From contig VFYV01000002.1 of NCBI GenBank assembly GCA_016871395.1, positions 1 through 64,000 on the forward strand: a stretch of DNA of 64,000 nt. Reading direction: 5' to 3'. Of this stretch, positions 24,619 through 33,447 are shown piece after piece. Every line of letters begins with the position of its first letter. The stretch's first letter is position 1. The stretch comes from Actinomycetota bacterium. GTDB taxonomy: Bacteria > Actinomycetota > Acidimicrobiia > Acidimicrobiales > Ilumatobacteraceae. The notes under the pieces are model-generated. The model was not told the DNA's origin and did not search any database. It saw only the letters and a program-made list of their open reading frames with translations. A program made the position numbers and the translations under genes.

Positions 24619-25887
24619 ATGCACTCTGATCGTCGTCCAATCGAGACACCGAACTACCGTCTGCACATGGTGTCCGCCTTCCTGCACCCCTTCGCCAAAC
24701 CGACCAAGAGCGAGTTCATCACCCTCGTGCGGGGCCAAGGTGCCGTCGTGTACGACGATCACGGGAACGAGTACATCGACGGAATGGCCAGCCTCTGGTA
24801 CTGCGCCGTCGGCCATGGACGTTCCGACATCGCCGCCGCCATCGCTCGCCAAGCCAGCACCTTGGCCGCGTATTCCACGTTCGACCCTTTCACCAACGTC
24901 CCCGCCGAGCGTCTGGCCGAGATGCTCGTGGGAATCGCCCCGATGATCGACTCGCGGGTCTTTTTCACCTCTTCGGGCTCCGAGGCCGTGGACACCGCCA
25001 TGAAACTCTCGCGTCTTGCCCACCTTCAAGCCGGACAGCCGGAAAAGACCCTCATCATCTCGCGCCAACGGGGCTACCACGGAACGGCGTACGGCGGCAC
25101 CAGCGCTCAGGGCATCACCCCGAACCGCGAGGGGTACGCCCCCTACGTGGGTGACGTCGCGCAAGTTCCCGCCGACGACGTCGAGGCCCTCGCCTCGTTG
25201 ATGTCGGAGCGCCGCTCGACGATCGCGGCGGTGTTGGTCGAACCACTTCAAGGTGCCGGAGGCGTCTTCCCACCCTCAGAGGGCTACCTGGAGTCGGTTC
25301 GTCGCCTGTGTGATCAGCACTCCGCGCATCTCATCTACGACGAGGTCATCTCGGGATTCGGTCGACTCGGCGAGTGGTTCGCCGCTCATCGGTACGGCGT
25401 GCGCCCCGACATGGTGACCTTCGCCAAGGCCGTCACATCCGGATATCAGCCCCTGGGCGGAGTGTTCATCGGACCAGCGGTTCGCGCGGCGATCGAAAGC
25501 GACCCGAATTTCTTCTTGCGCACGGGCTTCACGTATTCCGGCCATCCCACGGCGTGCGTGGCGGCGCTGACCAACCTCGACATCATCGAGCGCGAGGGAC
25601 TGGTGGCGCGGGCTCTCCAGGTCGGCCAGCGATTGTCGGACGGCTTGCGATCGCTCGCCGCCGACGGCGCGGTCGCGTCAGTGCGCGGTGATGGAGCGGT
25701 GTGGGCCGTCGGTCACCACCCGGGTGTGGACGCTTTCGCGGTTCGCGATGCGATGTTACGACTCGGCGTGATCACGCGAGCCATCGGCACCGACACGAAC
25801 GCCTTCTGCCCGCCCCTCGTGATCCACGACCACCAAGTGGACCGGATCGTCGATGCTTTGGCATCGGCGCTGAAGGATGTCGCATGA
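24619..25887 (+). CDS. Class III (omega-) aminotransferase
   Basis: 422 residues from ATG 24619; ATG 24667 (MVSAFLHPFA) is an alternative, as neither has a strong ribosome-binding site. The PLP enzyme has FFTSSGSEAVDTAMKL (phosphate cup), YHGTAYGGTS, VEPLQGAGGV, the cofactor Asp in LIYDEVISGFGR and the Schiff-base Lys in TFAKAVTSGYQPLGG. It moves an amino group between a terminal amine or beta-amino acid and an oxo acid; the exact donor is unknown. Its stop overlaps the start of the P450 gene in ATGA, so the two are co-translated, linking amine or aldehyde chemistry to the hydroxylation. Confidence 0.92.
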   Translation: MHSDRRPIETPNYRLHMVSAFLHPFAKPTKSEFITLVRGQGAVVYDDHGNEYIDGMASLWYCAVGHGRSDIAAAIARQASTLAAYSTFDPFTNVPAERLAEMLVGIAPMIDSRVFFTSSGSEAVDTAMKLSRLAHLQAGQPEKTLIISRQRGYHGTAYGGTSAQGITPNREGYAPYVGDVAQVPADDVEALASLMSERRSTIAAVLVEPLQGAGGVFPPSEGYLESVRRLCDQHSAHLIYDEVISGFGRLGEWFAAHRYGVRPDMVTFAKAVTSGYQPLGGVFIGPAVRAAIESDPNFFLRTGFTYSGHPTACVAALTNLDIIEREGLVARALQVGQRLSDGLRSLAADGAVASVRGDGAVWAVGHHPGVDAFAVRDAMLRLGVITRAIGTDTNAFCPPLVIHDHQVDRIVDALASALKDVA

Positions 25888-27113
25888 CCGACACCGATCC
25901 CGCTCTCGCCGTCTTCACCCCGCTGGACCCCGCTTTTCGTGCCAACCCGTATCCGTTCTACGATGCCTTGCGCGAACACGATCCCGTTCATCGCACGGGT
26001 GACGTGGTCATTCTCACTCGCTATGAAGACGTGGCGTACACGTTGCGAAGCAACGACTTCAGTCGTGACATCGAGGCCAACGGCAACGAGCCGACCGATC
26101 CGTTGTCTCGGGCCAAACGCGAGCGACGTCGCAGTCGTAACTCGACGAAGACGATCTTGAACCTCGACCCTCCGGACCATTCGCGGCTGCGTCGACTGGT
26201 GAGTAAGGCGTTCACCCCCTCGTCGATCGAGAACCTTCGTCCCCGCATTCAGCAGCTCGTCGACGACGTGCTCGATCGAGCCGAGGCCCGCGGTGGCATG
26301 GAACTCATCGACGAACTGGCCTTTCCCATCCCTTTCCAGGTCATATCCGATTTGCTCGACATGCCCGTGGATCGAGCCGAGGAGCTGCGCGACTGGAGTC
26401 AGGTCATCACCTTCGCCCTCGAGCCGACCTCCACGATGGATGATCTGGCCGAGGTGGACCGGGCATTCTCGCAACTGATCCCCTACTTGTTCGAGATCAT
26501 CGAGGATCGTCGGCGTCATCCGGGCAACGACTTGTTGTCGGCCCTCATCGCGGTCGAGGACGACGGCGACAATTTGAGCGCGGCCGAACTGATCTCGTTC
26601 GTCGTGCTGTTGTACATCGCCGGACACGAGACGACCGTGAACCTCATCGGGAACTCGGTGAACGCATTGCTGCAACACCCCGATCAGTTGGCGGCCTGGC
26701 ATCTTCGTCCGGACATCGGTGCTCGCGCGGTCGACGAACTACTGCGCTACGACGGACCGGTTCAACAGACGGTGCGAGTGCCCATGGTCCCCGTCCACTA
26801 CGAGACCGCCTCTGGTCGGACCACGATCGAACCGGGCACCGTCGTCACCACGATTCTCGGCGCCGGAAACCATGATCCGTCGATGTTCGACGCACCAAGC
26901 CGCCTGAGGCTCGATCGCTCCAACGCCGGGCGCCACCTGGCCTTCGCCGCCGGAATTCACTATTGCCTCGGGTCGAACCTGGCCAAACTCGAGGCCGAGG
27001 TGGCGGTGGGCTCGCTCGTGCGCCGATTTCCGACCGTACGCCCCAGTGGCGACATCACCTGGCGCGACCGACTCACGATTCGTGGGGTCGACCGACTCGG
27101 TCTCGAATTCTGA
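25884..27113 (+). CDS. Cytochrome P450
   Basis: 409 residues from ATG 25884 overlapping the transaminase stop. The I-helix is IAGHETTVN, ExxR is ELLRY, and the heme loop is FAAGIHYCLG with Cys361; the residue after Phe is Ala where Gly is usual. The N-terminus NPYPFYDALREHDPVH is standard for soluble bacterial P450s. It resembles macrolide/polyketide and fatty-acid-type P450s more than the CYP125-like pair at the left of the window. Translational coupling suggests that it hydroxylates the precursor or product of the transaminase. It converges on an SDR gene with only one base between stops. Confidence 0.93.
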   Translation: MTDTDPALAVFTPLDPAFRANPYPFYDALREHDPVHRTGDVVILTRYEDVAYTLRSNDFSRDIEANGNEPTDPLSRAKRERRRSRNSTKTILNLDPPDHSRLRRLVSKAFTPSSIENLRPRIQQLVDDVLDRAEARGGMELIDELAFPIPFQVISDLLDMPVDRAEELRDWSQVITFALEPTSTMDDLAEVDRAFSQLIPYLFEIIEDRRRHPGNDLLSALIAVEDDGDNLSAAELISFVVLLYIAGHETTVNLIGNSVNALLQHPDQLAAWHLRPDIGARAVDELLRYDGPVQQTVRVPMVPVHYETASGRTTIEPGTVVTTILGAGNHDPSMFDAPSRLRLDRSNAGRHLAFAAGIHYCLGSNLAKLEAEVAVGSLVRRFPTVRPSGDITWRDRLTIRGVDRLGLEF

Positions 27114-27114
27114 C

Positions 27115-27933
27115 TCAGCGGCGAATGCGCCCGGGGTACGCCGGTGCCAGATTCCCGTTCTCGTCGCGGACGTCGAACTGTTCCGACAGGTCCTCCACCC
27201 ACTGGATCGTGCCCGTGCGTTCCATCAGATCGGGTGCCACCACGAGGGCCGCGATGGCCCGACCGACGCCCAGAGTCGTCTGCGCCGTCGACAGATCACT
27301 GCCCCGCCTGCCGGCCCACTCCATGATGAACTCGGTGGCCACCGAGCCCGGGTAGATCGAGCAACAGGCGATCCCCTTGGACTTCAGCTCGAGGGCCATG
27401 TCGGCGCTCAGACGGTCGAGCCCGGCCTTGCCCGCGCCGTACGACGAGCTGAAATGATACGAACTGCCACCGGGCGACGACACGTTCATGATCGAACCGC
27501 CGGGTCCACCCTCGAACAACAACGGCGCCGCGTGCCACGACGCGACGTAATGCGCCCTCAGACCGATGCCCACTTGATCGTCCCAAATGCTGAGGGGGTG
27601 CTCCCAGAATCCTCCACCCCAGGCGGGCGGATCGGGGATCTTGTAGACGTTGTTCACCAAAACATGGATCTTGCCGGCCTCGGTGCGCACGCGATCGAAC
27701 AAATCGGCGATCTGGCGGTCGTCACCGTGGTCCACCCTCACGGGGATGCCGATACCTCCGGCATCGTTCACCATCTGGGCGGTGGTGTCGATGGTGAGCG
27801 CGCCGTCGCCGGTGTTGCGCCCGGTGATGTACACCGTGGCGCCCATCTCGCCCAGGGCGATCGCCGTGCCCCGACCGATACCGCGACTCGATCCGGTCAC
27901 GACCGCCGTCTTACCGGTCAGGCGGCCGGTCAC
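27115..27933 (-). CDS. SDR-family oxidoreductase (DHRS1-like)
   Basis: 272 residues, GTG start overlapping the upstream P450 stop in GTGA. The cofactor site is TGSSRGIG, followed by ITGRN, suggesting NADP preference. VLVNNVYKIPDPPAWGGGFWE is the insertion typical of the DHRS1-like SDRs. The catalytic Ser is in NVSSPGGSSY and the Tyr-x3-Lys is YGAGK. It is the last gene of the leftward operon with the PEP-utilizer protein, LLM oxidoreductase and P450. It probably oxidises the alcohol made by the P450 or reduces a ketone. Confidence 0.9.
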   Translation of the reverse strand: MTGRLTGKTAVVTGSSRGIGRGTAIALGEMGATVYITGRNTGDGALTIDTTAQMVNDAGGIGIPVRVDHGDDRQIADLFDRVRTEAGKIHVLVNNVYKIPDPPAWGGGFWEHPLSIWDDQVGIGLRAHYVASWHAAPLLFEGGPGGSIMNVSSPGGSSYHFSSSYGAGKAGLDRLSADMALELKSKGIACCSIYPGSVATEFIMEWAGRRGSDLSTAQTTLGVGRAIAALVVAPDLMERTGTIQWVEDLSEQFDVRDENGNLAPAYPGRIRR

Positions 27934-29201
27934 GAGGACACCTTGGCCGGGGTGAACTCGATTCCGAGGTTGGTGAGGCCGCGCAGCATGAAGCTCGGGA
28001 AGTACTCGAACCTGTTGTCGGATGTGAGCGAGAGGGTGTCGATCCGCTTGGACAATTCCTCGACGGCCACTCTGCCCTCCAATCGAGAGAGGTTCGCTCC
28101 GAGACAGAAGTGGATACCCTTACCGAAAGCCAGGTTGTCGCGCAGGTGTTCGCGATCGGGGTCGAAGGCATCGGGTCGGTCGTACAGATCCTCGTCGCGA
28201 TTGGCCGAGGCGAACACGATGATGATGCGCTGGCCCTTCTTCAGATCGACGCCGCCGAGCGTGGTGTCCTCGGTGACGATGCGCCACATACCCTGGGTGG
28301 GAGTGGACAGGCGAAGCGTCTCTTCCACCACGCGTTCCGCGCGACTCGGATCGGCCTTCAACTTCTCCCATTCGCCGGGGTTCTCCGCCAGGAGGCGAAT
28401 CATCTCGGTGAGTGTCTTCGTGGTGGTCTCGTTGCCGGCCACGAGAAGTTGTTGCACGATACTCAACATCTCGGGCATGTCGAGAGGACGGTTGTCGGTG
28501 ACTTCCGGGTCGTCGTCGTCGATGGTGGCGTTCAGGAGGTTGGTCAGCAGATCATCCTGGGGCTCGGCGCGGCGACGGTCGATTTGTTCGGCAAAGTAGT
28601 GCTGAAACTCGTTCACGCCGTATTCGGCCTTGATGCGATCATCGATCGAGATGTTGGTGCCGATACCCGCGATGGAGTCGTCGGACCAGCGTTTGAAGTC
28701 CGCCAAGCGGTCGTCAGGAACGTTCAACGCCTTGGCGATGACACGGACCGGCAGCGGCACGGCGAACTCCTCGACGAACTCGATGCGACCCTTGTCGATC
28801 CAGGATTCGATCAGCCCCACGGTGATCTCTCGGACCACCGGCTCCATCTCGGCGATCACTTTGGGGTGGAACGCACGCGACACCAATCGGCGATAACGAG
28901 TGTGCTCCGGCTGGTCGGCGGTGAGCATGGTCGGAACTCGGGGGTAACCCTTCGAGATCACTTCGGCGAAGCGCTCGCGCTCGGGGCCACTGAGCGGCAT
29001 ACCCGCTCCACCGAACATCGACGAGAACGTTCGGGGATCGCGCAGAACCTGCATCACGAGATCGTGCTTGGTCACCATGTGAACGCCGATACTCGCCACC
29101 GCGTGCACGGGAGCCTCCTCGCGCATCTTGGCGTAGTGCGGGAACGGACATTGTTGCGTGGTGGGGTCGAAGGGATTGAAGGTTGAAATATCGACGCTCA
29201 T
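27930..29201 (-). CDS. Cytochrome P450
   Basis: 423 residues from ATG 29201 with GGAGA upstream. The I-helix is VAGNETTTK, with Asn where His or Asp is common. ExxR is ETLRL, and the heme loop is FGKGIHFCLG with Cys366. The sequence resembles the P450 encoded at 33335-32046 (AGNETT, FASANRD, NxAFGxGxHFC), so these may be paralogues acting in series. It is the third gene of the leftward operon; the LLM gene ends 28 bases upstream. Confidence 0.94.
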   Translation of the reverse strand: MSVDISTFNPFDPTTQQCPFPHYAKMREEAPVHAVASIGVHMVTKHDLVMQVLRDPRTFSSMFGGAGMPLSGPERERFAEVISKGYPRVPTMLTADQPEHTRYRRLVSRAFHPKVIAEMEPVVREITVGLIESWIDKGRIEFVEEFAVPLPVRVIAKALNVPDDRLADFKRWSDDSIAGIGTNISIDDRIKAEYGVNEFQHYFAEQIDRRRAEPQDDLLTNLLNATIDDDDPEVTDNRPLDMPEMLSIVQQLLVAGNETTTKTLTEMIRLLAENPGEWEKLKADPSRAERVVEETLRLSTPTQGMWRIVTEDTTLGGVDLKKGQRIIIVFASANRDEDLYDRPDAFDPDREHLRDNLAFGKGIHFCLGANLSRLEGRVAVEELSKRIDTLSLTSDNRFEYFPSFMLRGLTNLGIEFTPAKVSS

Positions 29202-29229
29202 CTGATTCTCCGTGTCACTCGTTTTCACG

Positions 29230-30201
29230 TCACTTACCGGTCAGTCGCTCGACGACGGGACCGATTGCATCGATCACCGATGCGCCGAACGAAACGTAAT
29301 TGATCCCGAAACGTTCGCGTCGCTCGACGATGCGGTCGCATATCTCGTCGATCGTTCCGATCAACGCGTTGGGATGCTCGGCCAACACCTCGGGGGTCAT
29401 TGCGAACATGGGCGCCATCTTGGCTCGTGTTCCGTCACCGTCGGCGGTGATGATCGTGAAGTAGGCGGCGATCTCGAGTTCGATGTCTGCGAAGCGATCG
29501 CCGGCGCCCTCTTTCACCCATCGGATCTTCTGATCGGTCAGCTCGGCAGTGGAGGACCCGATGCCCTCAGGCCCCAATTTGCCCGACGAATTGTCGAAGT
29601 TCAAGCTGACGATGTCGGCTTCGCGGCCCGCGATGGTGAGCACACGCTTCGCGCCACCACCGATCATCAACGGTGGGCCGGGCTTGTTCACCGGCTTGGG
29701 AACCGCCTCGAAACCCACTGCGTGAACGTGCTGCCCGTCGATGTTCAGTTCGCCATCGGCGAATGAGGCCCGCAACAGACCGATGACTTCTTCCATGCGA
29801 TCGATGCGCACACCGGCCTTGTCGAACCGGATACCCATCGCCTCGTACTCGTTCTGCAACCAACCGGCGCCGAGGCCCAACTCCAGGCGACCCTCGGAGA
29901 AGAAGTCGAGCGTGGCGACCTCCTTGGCCAGCATCACCGGGTTGCGATAGTCCACGCACAAAACGCGACAGCCGACCTTGATCGACTCGGTGGCCTCGGC
30001 GGCCACCGCCATCGCCGGAATCGCCGCCACGGTCTGCACGGGATGTCCGGTGGCGTTCAGCGCCGGACCGGGTCCGATGACATGGTCCGCGAGATGAAAC
30101 GAGGAGAAACCCATGGCCTCGGCCTTGCGGGCCAGGTCCCGCCAGTCGCGGGCCGACGCCGACGCATAGGCCTGCAGTCCGAAACGGAAGGGCTTGTTCA
30201 T
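29230..30201 (-). CDS. LLM-class flavin- or F420-dependent oxidoreductase
   Basis: 323 residues, ATG overlapping the stop of the PEP-utilizer gene. A luciferase-like TIM barrel is indicated by FGLQAYASASARDWRDLARKAE, SFHLADHVIGPGP near residue 35, ELGLGAGWLQNEYEAMGI near residue 110 and PPLMIGGGAKRVL near residue 177. The GAGW-xxxEYxAxGixF motif is frequent in actinobacterial F420-dependent members. Whether it uses F420 or FMN cannot be decided here. It should reduce or oxygenate a pathway intermediate. Confidence 0.91.
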   Translation of the reverse strand: MNKPFRFGLQAYASASARDWRDLARKAEAMGFSSFHLADHVIGPGPALNATGHPVQTVAAIPAMAVAAEATESIKVGCRVLCVDYRNPVMLAKEVATLDFFSEGRLELGLGAGWLQNEYEAMGIRFDKAGVRIDRMEEVIGLLRASFADGELNIDGQHVHAVGFEAVPKPVNKPGPPLMIGGGAKRVLTIAGREADIVSLNFDNSSGKLGPEGIGSSTAELTDQKIRWVKEGAGDRFADIELEIAAYFTIITADGDGTRAKMAPMFAMTPEVLAEHPNALIGTIDEICDRIVERRERFGINYVSFGASVIDAIGPVVERLTGK

Positions 30202-31940
30202 CCGGGGACCTCGAGAACTCTCACGGATCCGGTGTCACCGTTGACTTCGATCAGCGAGCCACTGACGATACGCGACGTGGCATCGGTCGCCGACACCACA
30301 CACGGAAGGCCTAATTCGCGACTCACGATGATGGCATGGCTGATGGCCGCTCCGACATTGACCACCACCGCGCCACAGGACATGAACAACGGAGTCCAGG
30401 CAGGATCGGTGTTGGGCGCGATCAACACGTCGCCCGGCTCCAACTCGCCGGGATCCGACGGGTCGAGGATCACACGGGCCCGACCGGAGTAAACGCCGGT
30501 ACATCCGGGAACTCCCTGGACCACGTCGCCGACGACGGCCTGGGTGGACGAACCCTGCCCCTTCTTCTGATACTCCGACAGCGGCGGCACGACGCCGTTC
30601 TTGATGAAGAAAGGCGGCTCCAATTTTTGCAGTTCCTGCCACTGCGCGTGCCGAGTGGCCAGAGTTTCCCTCATCGACGCACCATCGAACAGGAATCGAT
30701 CGAATTCGGACTCCAGCAAGACGAACACGTGATGCGGGTCGACCAACGAACCCTCGGCCGCGCGGCGGCGACCCAGCTCGCGGAACACCATGCGGACTTC
30801 GTGCAGGGCCCGGATGATGTTGGTCTTGGTGCGCTCGCGGATAGCCATCTGATTGGCCGCCACGAGTGCTCCCTCGAACTGACCAGCCAACTCCGGGCCG
30901 AGTGGCCCCACCAGTGCGCGCACCTCGTCGGTCAGTCGACGACGCTCGTCGGCCATGCGTCGGTTGCGGATGGTCGGTGACTCGTCGTCACTCTGCAGAC
31001 GAACACGATCGATGGCGGCCAAGGCGATCTCGGGCTTGGTCTCCCAAGTGTCGGCGCTGATCTCCCATTCGTTGGGCCCCCGCGACCCGAACTCCATCAG
31101 GAATTGCTCGAAGTCGGCGACCCACTTCTTGGCACCCGGGTCAGTCGATGCCCGCAAGCGTCCGAGCAGTCCGGCCACACCGACCTCGAATTCCCTGGTG
31201 ACGGCCGACGACGCGTTCGCTGAACGCGAGAGGTCCCACATGCGGTAACTCGGTTCGGCCGAGTCCACCTCGCCGATACCGGCGATCAACTTCATCGCGG
31301 TCTCGGGCTGCCCGATGGCGGCACACACCGCACCGAGGACACCCGGAGCGATCGCCGAGTCCGACGACGGTGGAGTGTGGCTGTCGAACAGTTTGCGCAA
31401 CATCGGCTGCAACATGCGCGCACGGGCCAAAAGACCGGCATCGCTCATGCTGGTCAAATCGGGACGACCACTGCGTAAGCCGATGGTCATCGTCTTCTCG
31501 GCGTCCACCTCCGGAATGGACGTGGTGGTCATCACGAAGCCCAGGTGCGCCAGGATTCCCTCCACCAAATCAGGGCGCTCGTCGAGAGGGTGCGCCTCGT
31601 AGGGGGGCACCTCGGGGTGATCGCCGAAGAAGGCCAAGTCGAGTTGTTCGACGGTCAACAACGGACTGCGCACCGCCTGCATGCGCACGTTGGCCAGGTT
31701 GATGTAGAAGTAGCCGGCGAAGAAGCCGCAGACCTCGGGCTCGCCATCGGTGAACTCGTCGAAGGTGTAGTTGCCGCCGCGGACGTACCCGTCGCGCCAA
31801 CCGAGAAGGATCCCGTTCTCCCAGCAGAATTGCTGGCCGAGCGGACTCGCCGAGGAACTGAGGACCTCGCCCGCGTTCGCGCGCGTGTAGTGGGGCCACC
31901 GCTTGCTCGGCGCCCGATCGGTGATCCAACGATCTACCAT
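30198..31940 (-). CDS. PEP-utilizing-enzyme swivel (phosphohistidine) domain protein lacking ATP-grasp
   Basis: 580 residues. The C-terminal swivelling domain has VGAAISHAIIVSRELGLPCVV with phospho-acceptor His535. The central part includes EFGSRGPNEWEIS, as in rifampin phosphotransferase and PEP synthase middle domains. The N-terminal ATP-grasp (PPDK_N) domain is missing: the protein starts directly with an unrecognised region. This architecture recalls the split phenylphosphate synthase of phenol degraders, where the ATP-binding subunit is a separate protein, but no such gene is in the window. It is first of a four-gene operon behind a palindromic operator at 31982-32001. It may phosphorylate a substrate hydroxyl with a partner. 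Confidence 0.85.
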   Translation of the reverse strand: MVDRWITDRAPSKRWPHYTRANAGEVLSSSASPLGQQFCWENGILLGWRDGYVRGGNYTFDEFTDGEPEVCGFFAGYFYINLANVRMQAVRSPLLTVEQLDLAFFGDHPEVPPYEAHPLDERPDLVEGILAHLGFVMTTTSIPEVDAEKTMTIGLRSGRPDLTSMSDAGLLARARMLQPMLRKLFDSHTPPSSDSAIAPGVLGAVCAAIGQPETAMKLIAGIGEVDSAEPSYRMWDLSRSANASSAVTREFEVGVAGLLGRLRASTDPGAKKWVADFEQFLMEFGSRGPNEWEISADTWETKPEIALAAIDRVRLQSDDESPTIRNRRMADERRRLTDEVRALVGPLGPELAGQFEGALVAANQMAIRERTKTNIIRALHEVRMVFRELGRRRAAEGSLVDPHHVFVLLESEFDRFLFDGASMRETLATRHAQWQELQKLEPPFFIKNGVVPPLSEYQKKGQGSSTQAVVGDVVQGVPGCTGVYSGRARVILDPSDPGELEPGDVLIAPNTDPAWTPLFMSCGAVVVNVGAAISHAIIVSRELGLPCVVSATDATSRIVSGSLIEVNGDTGSVRVLEVPG

Positions 31941-31981
31941 GTTTCCCCCTGTCCCCCGAACCTGCCAGTTCGCCCACGTGA

Positions 31982-32001
31982 AACTAACCGACCGATTAGT
32001 T
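31982..32001. promoter_or_regulatory. Palindromic operator copy 1, TetR-type
   Basis: AACTAACCGACCGATTAGTT lies 42 bases upstream of the PEP-utilizer start. Its halves match at eight of ten positions in inverse. A second copy at 33388-33405 agrees at 16 of 18 positions. Such spaced CTAA/TTAG palindromes are typical of TetR-family repressor sites. Confidence 0.72.
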
Positions 32002-32045
32002 CGGGCGCTATGCCGACGCTCGTCACTGGCCCCCAGCCGACCCGG

Positions 32046-33335
32046 TCACGCCAGGTCGGCCGTGATTCGCAAGCCGGTCAGACCCCGCAGGACGAAGGAA
32101 TCCCCGAAGCGGAATTCGTTGTCCGGGGCCAAACGGATGTTTCGCAGTGCTCCCACGAGATGGGTGATGGCGATTCGGGCCTCCGATCGCGCCAGACCCG
32201 CCCCAGGACAGAAGTGCTCGCCGTTCCCGAAAGCCAGATGTTCCTTCACGTTGGCCCGCTCCGGATCCACCTCGTCGGGAGACGCGAATTTGCAGTCGTC
32301 CCGGTTCGCCGAGGCGAACAACAGCCACAGGTGATCACCAGCCGGAATCCGCGTTCCGGCCACCTCCACGTCGACCTTGGCCTGCCGGAAGAGTCCCCCT
32401 ACCGGCGCTTCGAGACGCAACATCTCCTCGACGAGACCCTCGATCAATGTCGGCTCCACGCGAACCCGCTCCTGGAGGGCCGGATCCTCGGCCAGACGCC
32501 GAATGATGTTGGCGATGAGGTTCGTGGTGGTTTCGTTGCCCGCCACCAGGAACTGTTGCAACATCCCGAGTTGCTCATCGTCGGTCAGTTCCTCTCCGTC
32601 GATTTGCGCGTTGGCGATGTCGGACAGGAGGTCATCGGTCGGAGACACCTTGCGGGCCGCGATCTGGGCCAAGAAATACTCGGTGAACTCCTTGGTGGAA
32701 ATCAGAAAACCTCTGACCTGCTCCACCGAGGGCGAGTGATTGCCCACCGGCATCACGATGTCGTCCGACCAGCGCTTGAAGGTGGCCAGATCGTCGTCGG
32801 CGACCCCGAGGGCCATGGCGATGATGGCCATCGGCAGGCCCACGGCGAACCGCTTCACGACGTCGGACGCGCCCGATGCCGACAGATCGGCGACGACATC
32901 GGCGAGCAAGCGCTCGGTGACCTCGACCATGGCCGGCTCCATGGCGCGGATGCGATCGGGTCGAAAGGCCGGGTTCACCAACTTGCGCTGACGACGGTGA
33001 TCCGGCGGGTCGGCATTCAGCAGAACCGCCACCCGCCCGCGCGTCATGGTGTTCGATCCCAGAACCGCCGCCATCTCGGGATCCTTCATGAGTTCCATGA
33101 TCCCGGCCATCAGGGCCTCCCCGGCCTGCGCCGGACCGGTGGGACTGAGACTGGAATAGCGCTCGGTGTCGCGCAGGATCGCTCGGACGTCGTCGTAACG
33201 GGAGATGATCCAGGCCCCCAGATCGGCGTTGAAGGGCACTCCGTCGGCCTCCCGCAGGCTGGCGAAAATGGGATATGGGCAGGCGATGGCCCCCTGCTCT
33301 CGGTGGATCAGTTGGTCGACGGATTGCCCCGACAT
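32046..33335 (-). CDS. Cytochrome P450
   Basis: 429 residues from ATG 33335; G-rich GGGGGG just upstream serves as ribosome-binding site. The I-helix is VAGNETTTN, ExxR is EMLRL, and the heme loop is FGNGEHFCPG with Cys376. The Pro after the Cys is less common than Leu but seen in other P450s. An insertion near residues 70-90 (GEALMAGIMELMKDPEMAA) lengthens the B-C region, which usually shapes substrate entry. It diverges from the molybdopterin oxidoreductase operon and shares with it operator copy 2. Confidence 0.93.
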   Translation of the reverse strand: MSGQSVDQLIHREQGAIACPYPIFASLREADGVPFNADLGAWIISRYDDVRAILRDTERYSSLSPTGPAQAGEALMAGIMELMKDPEMAAVLGSNTMTRGRVAVLLNADPPDHRRQRKLVNPAFRPDRIRAMEPAMVEVTERLLADVVADLSASGASDVVKRFAVGLPMAIIAMALGVADDDLATFKRWSDDIVMPVGNHSPSVEQVRGFLISTKEFTEYFLAQIAARKVSPTDDLLSDIANAQIDGEELTDDEQLGMLQQFLVAGNETTTNLIANIIRRLAEDPALQERVRVEPTLIEGLVEEMLRLEAPVGGLFRQAKVDVEVAGTRIPAGDHLWLLFASANRDDCKFASPDEVDPERANVKEHLAFGNGEHFCPGAGLARSEARIAITHLVGALRNIRLAPDNEFRFGDSFVLRGLTGLRITADLA

Positions 33336-33387
33336 ATGCCCCCCAGTCGAGACGAGGAACGTTTCGCTCGTTTCGGTACGGCGCAAT

Positions 33388-33405
33388 CTAATCGCTGGGT
33401 TAGTT
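33388..33405. promoter_or_regulatory. Palindromic operator copy 2 in divergent P450/oxidoreductase region
   Basis: CTAATCGCTGGGTTAGTT lies 53 bases from the P450 start and 43 bases from the oxidoreductase start. It matches the reverse complement of copy 1 at 16 of 18 positions, so one regulator probably controls three transcription units. Confidence 0.72.
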
Positions 33406-33447
33406 TGTGGGTGCCTCGTGGGACCGAGGCGAACGAGGGGGGCTCGT

